The notes: generated by a model not told the origin, from the sequence alone. Shown: positions 25,081 through 33,389, counted from the first letter of the stretch. The stretch is 36,896 nt of DNA from JALYRV01 sp035512575 (GCA_035512575.1 DATKDT010000025.1:1-36896), one strand, 5' to 3'. Program-made: numbers and translations.

Positions 25081-26100
25081 TTATCCACCTCTCGTGTGCA
25101 TCTCGAGGTGCCTGTCGCGCTTGAGCGAGGCGAGCGGCACGAACGTGCCGCGGGCCGGCATCGCGCGGCGCTCTTCGGCGCCGCGGTCGGCGCGTCCGTG
25201 CCAGACGGCCGCAATCATGTCGCGCAGCGTGTCGAGCGACGCGCCCGCGCGAAGCGGCCGGCGCAGGTCGGTGCCGTGCGTCGCGTACAGGCAGAGCAGC
25301 CAGACGCCGTCGGCGGTCAGCCGGCTGCGGTCGCACGCGCGGCAGAACGGCCGGGTCGTCGACGCGATGATGCCGAATGTCGTTCCGTCGGCGAGCCGAT
25401 AGCGCTCGGCCGGCGCCGGGCCGCGGCCCTCCAGCGTCTCGATGGGACCGTGGGCGCGCGAGAGCCGTTCGAGGATGTCGTCGCGCGAGATGACCTGCCC
25501 GGGCGACCAGCCGGTCGCGCCGCCGACGTCCATGTACTCGATGAACCTCACTTCCGCGCCGCGCTCGCGCCCGAACGCCAGCAGGTCCTCCACCTCATCG
25601 TCATTGACGCCGCGCAGGACGACGCTGTCGATCTTGAGCGGGAAGCCGGCTGCGGCCGCGGCGTCGAGGCCGCGGAGCACGGAGTGGAGGTCGCGGCGCC
25701 GCGTCATGGCGGCGAAGCGATCGGCCCGCAGCGTGTCGAGGCTGACCGTCACGCGCTGCAGGCCCGCCGCCCGCAGCGCGTGCGCATGATCGGCCAGCAG
25801 TACGCCGTTGGTCGTAATGGCGAGATCCTCGATCCACGGCCGCGCCGCGAGCTGCTCGACCAGCAACTCGATGTCGCGCCGCAGCAGCGGCTCCCCGCCG
25901 GTCAGCCGTACCTTCGTCGCGCCGTGCTCCGCGAACAGATCTGCGAGCAGCGTGGTTTCCTCGAACGTCAGGATGTCCTCGCGCGGCAGCCACGCGTAGC
26001 TCTCCTCGGGCATGCAGTACAGGCAGCGCAGGTTGCACCGGTCGGTGACCGAGATGCGCAGGCTGCCGAGCGGGCGGCCGAGGGTGTCGAGGATGGTCAA
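25081..26100 (-). CDS. moaA: GTP 3',8-cyclase (molybdenum cofactor biosynthesis)
   Basis: 339 residues; radical SAM enzyme catalysing the first step of molybdopterin synthesis. The N-terminal cluster is Cys22-x3-Cys26-x2-Cys29 (CNLRCLYC), followed by the SAM-binding GGEPL. The C-terminal cluster is in FCRACDRSRLTADGVWLLCLY (C-x2-C, then a distant Cys). The protein ends in Gly-Gly, as needed for MoaA activity. The start is TTG at 26100, chosen because LTILDTLGRPLGSLRIS matches the family N-terminus and no ATG precedes the first cluster. No clear Shine-Dalgarno is seen. No other moa or moe gene is in the window. The CysJ-like reductase is downstream, and the AbgB-like gene is divergent with a 37-base gap. 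Confidence 0.95.
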   Translation of the reverse strand: MTILDTLGRPLGSLRISVTDRCNLRCLYCMPEESYAWLPREDILTFEETTLLADLFAEHGATKVRLTGGEPLLRRDIELLVEQLAARPWIEDLAITTNGVLLADHAHALRAAGLQRVTVSLDTLRADRFAAMTRRRDLHSVLRGLDAAAAAGFPLKIDSVVLRGVNDDEVEDLLAFGRERGAEVRFIEYMDVGGATGWSPGQVISRDDILERLSRAHGPIETLEGRGPAPAERYRLADGTTFGIIASTTRPFCRACDRSRLTADGVWLLCLYATHGTDLRRPLRAGASLDTLRDMIAAVWHGRADRGAEERRAMPARGTFVPLASLKRDRHLEMHTRGG

Positions 26101-26111
26101 CGGACTTTAAC

Positions 26112-26129
26112 TATAATCCCCGCTGGAGG
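26112..26129 (+). promoter_or_regulatory. -10 box (TATAAT) and ribosome-binding site of the M20D gene
   Basis: A perfect TATAAT (26112-26117) is followed by GGAGG (26125-26129) and the ATG at 26138, implying a very short leader. In the other direction the same bases read ATTATAGT, a possible -10 element for moaA 11 bases from its TTG. No good -35 is visible for either. Confidence 0.45.
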
Positions 26130-26137
26130 CTCCGCTG

Positions 26138-27784
26138 ATGCGCCGTGGTTCATACGTCCTGCTCGCCCTGCTGATCTCGCTCGCCGCGCCCCGACAGCTC
26201 CTGTCCGCCGCGCAGGACCCGCCCGCGCAGCGCCCGCCCGCGCCGCCCCAGTCGGGGATCCTTCCCGACGATGAGCGGGTCGCGAAGCTGAAGACCGAGG
26301 TGCTGGCCGAGGTCGAGAAGATGCGCGAGTTCACGCAGCAGATGGTCGACCAGATCTTCAGCTACGGCGAGCTCGGCTTCCAGGAAGTCGAAACGCACAA
26401 GTATCTGGTCGGCGTGCTGCGGCAGAACGGCTTCTCCGTCGAGGAAGGCGTCGCCGGCATCCCGACCGCCTTCATGGCGAGCTGGGGATCGGGCAAGCCG
26501 GTCATCGCGCTCGGCTCCGACATCGACGGCATCCCGCAGTCGTCGCAGAAGCCGGGCGTCGCCTACCGCGATCCGATCGTCGACGGCGCGCCCGGGCACG
26601 GCGAAGGCCACAACTCCGGCCAGGCCGTCAACATCACCGCCGCGCTGGCGCTCAAGAAGGTCATGGAGCGCGACAAGATCCCCGGCACGATCCGCATCTG
26701 GCCCGGCACGGCCGAGGAGCTGGTCGGCACGAAGGCGTATTTCGTGCGCGCCGGGCTCTTCAAGGACGTCGATGTCGCGCTGTTCACGCACGTCGGGCGG
26801 AATCTCGGCGTGTCGTGGGGCGACGGCGGCGGCACGGCGCTCGTCTCGGTCGAATATCAGTTCGAGGGCGAGACGGCGCACGCGGCCGGCGCGCCCTGGC
26901 GTGGCCGGAGCGCGCTCGACGCCGTCGAGCTGATGAACATCGGCTGGAATTTCCGCCGCGAGCATCTGGCGCTCGAGCACCGCTCGCACTACGTGATCAG
27001 GAACGGCGGCGACCAGCCGAACGTGGTGCCGCGCACCGCGTCGGTCTGGTACTACTTCCGCCAGACGACGTATCCGAAGCTGATGGATCTCTGGAAGATC
27101 GGCGACTCCATGGCCGAAGGCGCCGCGCTGATGACCGGCACGAAGCTCGTGAAGACGCGCGTGCTCGGCTCGGCGTGGCCGCGCCACTTCAACAAGGTCG
27201 TCGCCGAGGCCACGTACGAAAACATCAAGAAGGTCGGCTTGCCCGAGTGGAGCGCCGAGGATCAGATGCTGGCGAAGGCCGTGCAGAAGGAGCTCGGCGC
27301 CAACGAGCAGGGCCTGGCCACGCGCCTCGGCAATCTCGGCCAGCCGGTGCTCGAGTCGCAGAATCGCGGCGGCGGCTCCGACGACATCGGCGACATCTCG
27401 TGGAACGTGCCGACCGTCACGCTCAGCTATCCGTCGAACATTCCCGGCCTGCCCGGCCACAACTGGGCCGACAGCATCGCCATGGCGACGCCAATCGCGC
27501 ACAAGGGCGCGACCGCCGGCGCGAAGGCGCAGGCGCTGACGCTCGTCGACCTGTTCCTCAAGCCGCAGCTGATCGAGCGGTCGTGGGACTACTTCAGGAA
27601 CGTGCAGACGAAGACCTTGAAGTACGAGCCGCTGATTCGGCCCGAAGACACGCCGGCCATCGAGCTGAACCGCGAGATCATGAGCCGCTATCGCGACGAG
27701 ATGCGGAAGTACTACTTCGATCCGACGAAGTACACGACGTACCTGGAGCAGCTGGGGATTACGTACCCGACGATCAAAAAATAG
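26138..27784 (+). CDS. Exported M20D amidohydrolase (AbgB-like, p-aminobenzoyl-glutamate hydrolase family)
   Basis: 548 residues. A signal peptide (about 1-26) suggests the periplasm; the E. coli AbgB relatives are cytoplasmic and about 480 residues. Metal-site blocks are ALGSDIDGIPQ, GAPGHGEGHNSG, GTAEELVGT and FTHVG, and the dimerisation domain starts around VSVEYQFEGETAHAAGAPW. RNGGDQPNVVPRTASVWYY is typical of AbgB. In GHGEGHN, Glu replaces the metal-binding Cys usual in AbgB/M20D (GHGCGHN). The start is fixed by GGAGG 8 bases upstream. The last two lysine codons and stop come from the inverted repeat at 27776. Substrate unknown; an acyl-amino acid or folate breakdown product is plausible. 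Confidence 0.85.
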   Translation: MRRGSYVLLALLISLAAPRQLLSAAQDPPAQRPPAPPQSGILPDDERVAKLKTEVLAEVEKMREFTQQMVDQIFSYGELGFQEVETHKYLVGVLRQNGFSVEEGVAGIPTAFMASWGSGKPVIALGSDIDGIPQSSQKPGVAYRDPIVDGAPGHGEGHNSGQAVNITAALALKKVMERDKIPGTIRIWPGTAEELVGTKAYFVRAGLFKDVDVALFTHVGRNLGVSWGDGGGTALVSVEYQFEGETAHAAGAPWRGRSALDAVELMNIGWNFRREHLALEHRSHYVIRNGGDQPNVVPRTASVWYYFRQTTYPKLMDLWKIGDSMAEGAALMTGTKLVKTRVLGSAWPRHFNKVVAEATYENIKKVGLPEWSAEDQMLAKAVQKELGANEQGLATRLGNLGQPVLESQNRGGGSDDIGDISWNVPTVTLSYPSNIPGLPGHNWADSIAMATPIAHKGATAGAKAQALTLVDLFLKPQLIERSWDYFRNVQTKTLKYEPLIRPEDTPAIELNREIMSRYRDEMRKYYFDPTKYTTYLEQLGITYPTIKK

Positions 27785-27838
27785 GGACAGACCCTATTTT
27801 TTCGGGTTGCGTAAAAATAGGGTCTGTCCCTATTTTTT
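27776..27838. repeat. Perfect 26-bp inverted repeat with 11-base loop (REP/RAYT-like palindrome)
   Basis: Arm 27776-27801 and arm 27813-27838 are exact reverse complements; the loop is 27802-27812. Each arm is itself partly palindromic (AATAGGG-ACAGA-CCCTATT), so a cruciform of two small hairpins is possible. Both convergent genes end inside it: the M20D stop is 27782-27784 and the fused spermidine synthase-like stop is 27832-27830 on the minus strand, each reading AAA AAA TAG. A-rich and T-rich flanks could make it a bidirectional terminator. Confidence 0.88.
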
Positions 27839-30136
27839 GAGCAGCCGCCTGGCGTCGCCTTTGAGCGGCCCGAGGTCGATGTCGGGATCGTCTTCCGGCA
27901 GCGAGAGGAAGTACTCCACACGCGGCTGATCGTCGGTGAGGATCGGGCCCTCGCCGACGAAGGCGCGCAGCTCGTCAGGGCCGGCCGTCATCCGCGTCAG
28001 CAGCGTATCGAGCGGCAGCGTGCCGTCGCGGCCGAGCAGCGCCATCAGCCGCGGCTCGGCCTCCTTCATGGAAATCGCGCCCGGATCGATCCGCAGCGGC
28101 CCGTGGCCTCCAATCAGGATCGATCCGGTCCACAGCGTGGCGTCGGGAAAGACGCTCAGGAACGTGCGCACGAGCATCTTCCATTGTTCGGTGCCGGTTG
28201 GTCCGACCCACTGCGCGACCAGCCCGCTCGGCGTCAGCACGTTCTTCACCAGACGGTAGTAGTCGGCCGAGTACAGCGCGCCGGCTCCTGCATGCGTCGG
28301 GATGATGGCGTCGGCAGTGACGACATCGTACTTGCGCCGCGTCACCATCAGATGCGTGCGGCCGTCGCCGACCATGACGCGCACGTGCGGCTGCCGCAGC
28401 ACGTCGTTGTTGACGTGCGAGAAGAACGACGCGCCTTCGACGACCGCGGACGACAGTTCGACGACGTCGATGTCGAGCCCGGGATATTGCGACGCGCCGC
28501 CCGGCGTGGCGCCGCCGCCGAGTCCCACCGACAGGAACGTGCGCGGATTGGGATGCAGGGCCAGCGGCAGCAGCGCGAGGTGCTTGTGAAAGGCAACCAT
28601 GCCCACGCTGTCGTTCGCCTGGTGCAGGCCGTTGAGCAGCAGCACCCGCCGCGACCCCTGCTGCACCGTCACGGTCGTCTGAATCCCTTCCTTGCGCCAG
28701 AGCGTCTCCATGCCGGTGTACCGCAGCGGCAGCACGACCTCGTTGAGATTCGGCAGGGTCGCGACGCCAAGCGCGCCCAGCGTGATGCCCGACACGGCCA
28801 GCGCGGCCTGCCAGCGGCGCTCGAGACCGAGCAACAGCAGGAACGCGCCGGCGATCATCAGCAGCGAGAGCAGCACGAGGCTGCGGTGCGATCCGAGCAG
28901 CGGAAGCAGCACGAAGCCGCCGGCCAGGGATCCCGCAATCGAGCCGGCAACGTTGAGCGCATAGAGGTTGCCCAGCCGCCGCCCCTGATGTCCCGCGCTG
29001 CCCGCCGTCCACGCCGCCAGGGCAATCGGCAGCGCGATGCCCATCATCAGCGCCGCGGGAAAGATCGACACGAACGTGCCGACCAGCAGCGGCGCAAGAT
29101 GATCGGGCAGATAGCGCGCGATGAACGCCTCGGTCCAGCGCATCACCTCGAAGCTCCACGCCATGCCGCGAAACGACAGCAGCGCGAGCACGCCGGTGCC
29201 GACTTCCGCGGCCGCGAGCCACAGTCCCCAGCGCCGCGACCGGCGCAGGATGATCCCCGCGACATAGCTGCCCAGACCGATACCCCCCAGCACCGCCGCC
29301 AGCATGATCGTGAACGCGTACGTCGTCGGTCTCAGGATGATGGCGGCCAGCACGCGGAACCACACGACCTCCAGCGCCAGCGTGACGAAGCCGCTGAGGA
29401 GGACGATGACCGCGATGGTCCAGCGCGGGGGCAGGACGAGCGCCGCCTGGCCGGCCGGCGTGTCGACCGGCCCGTCGGCTTCTCCGATAGCCGTCGCCTT
29501 GCGGCTGACCACCACCGCCGTCAGGCCGATCGCCGCGTTCAGGCCGGCCGCCAGCAGGAAGCTGCGCGTCATGCCGAGCGCCGGCACCATCCACAGGCCG
29601 GCCGCGAGCGTGCCCATCATCGCGCCGATGGTGTTCGTGCCGTACAGCACGCCGAGCCGCGCGGCGTGGCCGGCATAGGCGCGCGCGGCGCGCACGATCA
29701 TCGGCAGCGTCGCGCCCATCAGCATCGCGGGCACGATGAGGACGATGGCGGAGAGGAAAAAGCGGAGCAGCGTCAGCCGCAGGTCGCCGTCCGACGTGCC
29801 GGGGTGCCAGCGGATGAAGAGCGCCTGCACGGCGTCGAGCAGCACCGGCGAGGCCAGGGCCGTGATGCCGGCCCCGAGCTCGATCAGGCCGAAGGTGCGC
29901 AGCGGATTGCGCGTGCGGTCGGCCAGCCGGCCGCCCAGCGCGCTGCCGGATGCCAGGCCCGCCATGAAGCTCGCGAGGACGGTGGCCGCGGCATAGACGG
30001 TGACGCCGAACGTGAGGCCGAGCAGCCGCACCCAGAGCACCTGGTAGACGAGCGCGGCGGCGCCCGAGAGTCCGTAGAGCAGAAGCAGGAGTGGGAACAC
30101 TATAATCGGATGAATGTTGCGGCCGTTCCGGGGCAT
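27830..30136 (-). CDS. Membrane protein with C-terminal spermidine synthase-like domain
   Basis: 768 residues. The N-terminal 480 hold about 12-14 hydrophobic helices in an MFS-like arrangement (PLLLLLYGLSGAAALVYQVL, GMARVY-type loops, two homologous halves each starting near 'GFVTLALEVVWFRVL'-like text). The C-terminal part (about 500-740) is a Rossmann methyltransferase-like fold of the spermidine synthase superfamily: FLSVGLGGGATPGGAS (nucleotide loop), IDVVELSSAVVEGA, MVGDGRTHLMVTRRKYDVV and DYYRLVKNVLTPSGLVAQWV. Such fusions are common in environmental bacteria and have no settled function. True aminopropyl transfer is doubtful. ATG 30136 is used; GTG at residue 13 is an alternative. The C-terminal KK and stop come from the palindrome. 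Confidence 0.85.
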   Translation of the reverse strand: MPRNGRNIHPIIVFPLLLLLYGLSGAAALVYQVLWVRLLGLTFGVTVYAAATVLASFMAGLASGSALGGRLADRTRNPLRTFGLIELGAGITALASPVLLDAVQALFIRWHPGTSDGDLRLTLLRFFLSAIVLIVPAMLMGATLPMIVRAARAYAGHAARLGVLYGTNTIGAMMGTLAAGLWMVPALGMTRSFLLAAGLNAAIGLTAVVVSRKATAIGEADGPVDTPAGQAALVLPPRWTIAVIVLLSGFVTLALEVVWFRVLAAIILRPTTYAFTIMLAAVLGGIGLGSYVAGIILRRSRRWGLWLAAAEVGTGVLALLSFRGMAWSFEVMRWTEAFIARYLPDHLAPLLVGTFVSIFPAALMMGIALPIALAAWTAGSAGHQGRRLGNLYALNVAGSIAGSLAGGFVLLPLLGSHRSLVLLSLLMIAGAFLLLLGLERRWQAALAVSGITLGALGVATLPNLNEVVLPLRYTGMETLWRKEGIQTTVTVQQGSRRVLLLNGLHQANDSVGMVAFHKHLALLPLALHPNPRTFLSVGLGGGATPGGASQYPGLDIDVVELSSAVVEGASFFSHVNNDVLRQPHVRVMVGDGRTHLMVTRRKYDVVTADAIIPTHAGAGALYSADYYRLVKNVLTPSGLVAQWVGPTGTEQWKMLVRTFLSVFPDATLWTGSILIGGHGPLRIDPGAISMKEAEPRLMALLGRDGTLPLDTLLTRMTAGPDELRAFVGEGPILTDDQPRVEYFLSLPEDDPDIDLGPLKGDARRLLKK
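30101..30106 (+). promoter_or_regulatory. Perfect TATAAT upstream of hisS
   Basis: TATAAT at 30101-30106 lies 119 bases before the hisS ATG and 3 bases before the ATG of a 37-codon ORF. It overlaps the 5' coding part of the divergent membrane protein gene if that starts at 30136. No clear -35 box. Confidence 0.35.
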
Positions 30137-30223
30137 TCTCCCGCAAGTGGATCCTTCTGTCTACACACCTGCGCGCTCTCATCGATGCGCCGACCGCTAT
30201 ATCGGCTACAAGAAGGACTATGA
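30110..30223 (+). CDS. Possible 37-residue leader ORF before hisS
   Basis: ATG 30110 opens a 37-codon frame (starting MNVAAVPGHSPASG, ending YRLQEGL) whose TGA overlaps the hisS ATG as ATGA (30220-30223). The ATG sits almost at the position where a transcript from TATAAT 30101 would begin. The peptide has two separated His residues, not the run expected of a classical histidine attenuator. It resembles no family I know. It may simply be an untranslated leader that happens to be open. Confidence 0.25.
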   Translation: MNVAAVPGHSPASGSFCLHTCALSSMRRPLYRLQEGL

Positions 30224-31497
30224 GTAAAGTCCTGCCCGCGAAGGGATTCCGGGACTTCGCGCCGGCCGCCAAGCGACGCAAGGAGCAGATGCTGTCGGCG
30301 ATCCGCGCCTGCTATTTGCGGTACGGGTTCGATGAGATCGAGACGCCGGCCGCCGAGCCCATCGAGCGGCTGCGCGGCAGCGAGGGGGGCGAGAACCTCG
30401 CGATGATCTTCGAGATCCTCCGGCGCGGCCTCGGCGAGGCGGAGCTGCGGACGGCGAAGAGCCCGGGCGAGCTCTCCGATCTGGGCCTGCGCTACGACCT
30501 GACCGTGCCGCTCGCGCGCTACTACGCGTCGAACCAGGCGGAGCTGCCGGCCGTCTTCCGCGCGATTCAGATTGGACCGGTCTGGCGCGCCGAGAAGCCG
30601 CAGAAGGGCCGCTACCGCCAGTTCACGCAGTGCGACATCGACATCATCGGCGACGCGTCGACGCTGGCCGAAATCGAGCTCATTGTCGCGACGCTGGAAG
30701 CGGTACGCGAGATCGGCCTGAGCGGCGCCACGGTGCGGCTCAACGACCGGCGCTTCCTCGACGCGCTCATCGCCGGCGCGGGCCTGGGCGCGGACCAGAA
30801 GGGCAAGGCGCTGATCATCATCGACAAGCTCGACAAGATCGGGCTCGACGGCGTCGCCGCAGCGCTCTCGGAGGCCTTCACGGACGGAAGCGGAGATCGG
30901 CTGGCCGCAAGCCTGCGCGCGCTCGGCGGCGACGCGGCCGGGCTCACCATCGAGCGATTCCAGTCGCTCGTGCCCGGCTGCGATCCCGCGGCCGTCGCCG
31001 ACCATCGGGCAATCGTGCAGGCCGTGCGCGAAATCGGCGGGCCCGCTGCGGTCCGCTTCGATCCGACCCTGGTGCGCGGGCTGGGCTACTACACCGGCCC
31101 GATCTTCGAAGTCGAGCATCCGGCCTCGCAGAGCTCGGTCGGCGGCGGCGGGCGCTATGACAACATGATCGGGACGTTCCTCGGGCAGCGCGTCCCGGCC
31201 TGCGGCTTCTCGCTGGGCGTGGAGCGGCTGCTCGAGATCGCGGCAGAGGATGCGGCGGCGGCCCCAGGCGCGGACCGCGTGGCGCTGATCTATGACGACA
31301 ACGACGCGCAGACGGCGATCATGGCCCGCCAGCAGCAGCTGCTGCGGCAGGGGCTCACCGTCCGGCTCGTGCGCTCGGCCCGGAACAAGCAGCGGATGTT
31401 CGACGATTTGCTCCGCGCGGGCTACGGCCGCGCCCAGCGCGTCTCGGACGAGGCCACGGCGTTTCGCGACCTCGGCGCGCCCCCGGCACGACCATGA
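30220..31497 (+). CDS. hisS: Histidine--tRNA ligase
   Basis: 425 residues, class II synthetase. Motif 2 is FRAIQIGPVWRAEKPQKG followed by RYRQFTQCDIDIIG. The HisA-type motif is LVRGLGYYTGPIFEV. Motif 3 is CGFSLGVERLLE. A C-terminal anticodon-binding domain follows (about 330-425, VALIYDDNDAQTAIMARQ). The ATG has AAGGA six bases before it (30209-30213 region) and overlaps the stop of the small upstream frame. The stop overlaps aspS as ATGA, a frequent hisS-aspS pairing in bacteria. Confidence 0.95.
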   Translation: MSKVLPAKGFRDFAPAAKRRKEQMLSAIRACYLRYGFDEIETPAAEPIERLRGSEGGENLAMIFEILRRGLGEAELRTAKSPGELSDLGLRYDLTVPLARYYASNQAELPAVFRAIQIGPVWRAEKPQKGRYRQFTQCDIDIIGDASTLAEIELIVATLEAVREIGLSGATVRLNDRRFLDALIAGAGLGADQKGKALIIIDKLDKIGLDGVAAALSEAFTDGSGDRLAASLRALGGDAAGLTIERFQSLVPGCDPAAVADHRAIVQAVREIGGPAAVRFDPTLVRGLGYYTGPIFEVEHPASQSSVGGGGRYDNMIGTFLGQRVPACGFSLGVERLLEIAAEDAAAAPGADRVALIYDDNDAQTAIMARQQQLLRQGLTVRLVRSARNKQRMFDDLLRAGYGRAQRVSDEATAFRDLGAPPARP

Positions 31498-33269
31498 TTG
31501 AACCTCTCGGCGATCTTTCGAGAACGCACACGTGTGGCGCCGTGCGCGCGGCCGACGTCGGGCGCGATGTCGTCCTCTTCGGCTGGGTGCACAGGGTGCG
31601 CGATCTCGGCGGCGTGCTGTTCTTCGACCTGCGTGATCGCTACGGGATGACGCAGGTCGTGGCGCGATCCGGCGCCGTCCTCGAAACCGCCTCCCGCCTG
31701 CGTTCCGAGTTCGTCGTCGCCGTCACGGGCCGCGTCGAGTCGCGCGATGCGAAGAGCATCAATCCGAAGATGCCGACCGGCGAAGTCGAAGTCGTCGCAG
31801 GGGAAATCCGGCTGCTCAACGACGCGAAGACGCCGCCGTTTCCGATCGCGGACGACGCGGACGTCAATGAGGATACGCGCCTCAAATACCGCTACCTCGA
31901 CCTGCGGCGGCCCTCGATGCAGCGCAACCTCGAGCTGCGCCACAAGGTCGTACTGGCGGTCCGCAATTATTTCGACCGCGCGGGCTTCCTCGAGATCGAG
32001 ACACCCATCCTGACGCGGTCGACGCCCGAGGGCGCGCGTGACTACCTCGTGCCCAGCCGGGTCCGTCCCGGAGAGTTTTTCGCGCTGCCGCAGTCGCCGC
32101 AGATCTTCAAGCAGATCCTGATGGTGGCCGGCATGGATCGCTACTTCCAGATCGTGAAGTGCTTCCGCGACGAGGACCTGCGCGCCGACCGCCAGCCCGA
32201 GTTCACGCAGATCGACGTCGAGATGTCGTTTGCCACCGAGGAGCTCGTCTTCGGGATCGTCGAGGGCGTCACGCGCGAGATGTTCGCCGCGGCCGGCATC
32301 GAGATCCAGACGCCGTTCGCGCGCGTGTCGTACGACGAGGCGCTGCACAAGTACGGATCGGACAAGCCGGACCTGCGCGCCGGCATGACGATCGCCGACG
32401 TGTCGGACGTCTTCCGCGACTCGTCATTCTCGGTCTTCCGCGACGCGGTCGCGGGCGGCGGCGCGGTCCGCGCGATTGCGGTGCCGGGCGCCGCGTCGTT
32501 CTCGCGCAAGGACATCGACGCGCTGGTCGACGAGGCGAAGCAGGCGGGCGCGTCGGGGCTGGTGTGGGCGCGGCGCTCGGCCGACGGCGCCATCCAGAGC
32601 AGTGCGCTCAAGGCCGCCGGTGAGGAGGCCATCGCGCGGGTGCTCGAAGCCGCCGGGGCCGGGAAGGCGGATCTGGTACTCATGGCGTCGGGCGAGCCGG
32701 CGGCAGCCTCGAAGGTGCTTGGCGCGCTCAGGCTGTCGCTCGCGAAGAAGCTCGGTCTGCTCAATCGCGATCTCTACGCCTTCACGTGGGTGGTCGATTT
32801 CCCGCTGCTCGAGTACAACGACGATGAGAAGCGGTGGTTTTCGATGCACCATCCGTTCACGTCGCCGAAGGCGGAGGATCTGGACAAACTCGAATCGGAG
32901 CCTGGCGCGGTGCGGGCGCGCGCGTACGACCTGGCGCTCAATGGCAGCGAGATCGCCGGCGGCAGCATTCGAATTCACGATCCTGAAGTGCAGCGGCGTA
33001 TTTTCCGTCGCCTCGGCATAGAAGACGAGGAAGCGCGGGCGCGCTTCGGCTTCTTCCTCGACGCGCTCGAATACGGCACGCCGCCGCACGGCGGCATCGC
33101 ATTCGGCGTCGACCGCATCTGCGCCATCCTCGCGGGCTCGGAGTCGATCCGTGACGTGATGGCGTTCCCGAAGACGGCCTCGGCGACGGACTTGATGGCC
33201 GGCGCGCCGTCGCCGGTCGACGCGAAGCAGCTGGAAGAGCTGCACATCCGCACGGAGCCCTCACGCTGA
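31494..33269 (+). CDS. aspS: Aspartate--tRNA ligase, bacterial type
   Basis: 591 residues with an OB anticodon-binding domain (1-110), catalytic core, inserted GAD domain (about 280-410) and C-terminal motif 3. Key blocks are FALPQSPQIFKQILM, KCFRDEDLRADRQPEFTQID (motif 2), FSMHHPFT and FGVDRICAIL (motif 3). In the anticodon domain the residues RDLGG and RDAKSIN place Leu and Lys where non-discriminating Pseudomonas enzymes have His31 and Gly83. This favours a discriminating enzyme charging only tRNA-Asp. It overlaps hisS by 4 bases. Confidence 0.95.
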   Translation: MIEPLGDLSRTHTCGAVRAADVGRDVVLFGWVHRVRDLGGVLFFDLRDRYGMTQVVARSGAVLETASRLRSEFVVAVTGRVESRDAKSINPKMPTGEVEVVAGEIRLLNDAKTPPFPIADDADVNEDTRLKYRYLDLRRPSMQRNLELRHKVVLAVRNYFDRAGFLEIETPILTRSTPEGARDYLVPSRVRPGEFFALPQSPQIFKQILMVAGMDRYFQIVKCFRDEDLRADRQPEFTQIDVEMSFATEELVFGIVEGVTREMFAAAGIEIQTPFARVSYDEALHKYGSDKPDLRAGMTIADVSDVFRDSSFSVFRDAVAGGGAVRAIAVPGAASFSRKDIDALVDEAKQAGASGLVWARRSADGAIQSSALKAAGEEAIARVLEAAGAGKADLVLMASGEPAAASKVLGALRLSLAKKLGLLNRDLYAFTWVVDFPLLEYNDDEKRWFSMHHPFTSPKAEDLDKLESEPGAVRARAYDLALNGSEIAGGSIRIHDPEVQRRIFRRLGIEDEEARARFGFFLDALEYGTPPHGGIAFGVDRICAILAGSESIRDVMAFPKTASATDLMAGAPSPVDAKQLEELHIRTEPSR

Positions 33270-33382
33270 AGCGCGAGACGATCGCGGGCGTCTACGGGGC
33301 CGTCATGCGCACAGGTCGAGTGGCGGTCGGACAGGCCGTCGTGTTCCACGCCGTGGCCGACGGACGGGCATGGCCTGTGTGA
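33266..33382 (+). pseudogene. Possible MOSC-domain-like C-terminal scrap
   Basis: After aspS, a frame overlapping its stop reads RETIAGVYGAVMRTGRVAVGQ and ends WPV at TGA 33380-33382. The pattern G-V-Y-x-x-V-x-x-x-G-x-V-x-V-G resembles the last strands of MOSC domains. With only about 36 codons it would be a relic, or chance. The 120 bases 33270-33389 hold nothing else I can identify. Confidence 0.2.
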
Positions 33383-33389
33383 GCGGCGA

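Noticed and set aside
27830..30136. Genuine spermidine synthase
   Set aside because: The fused membrane part and the altered nucleotide loop make polyamine synthesis doubtful; only the superfamily is claimed.
28103..30223. Long plus-strand open frame (over 700 codons) opposite the membrane/spermidine synthase-like gene
   Set aside because: It is an Arg/Gln/His-rich antisense shadow of high-GC coding sequence with no family signal. Only its last 37 codons are listed, as a low-confidence leader ORF.
33332..33378. ACAGGCC/GGCCTGT inverted pair as a terminator after aspS
   Set aside because: Only 7 bp with a loop of about 30 bases and no U-tract; likely by chance in GC-rich DNA.
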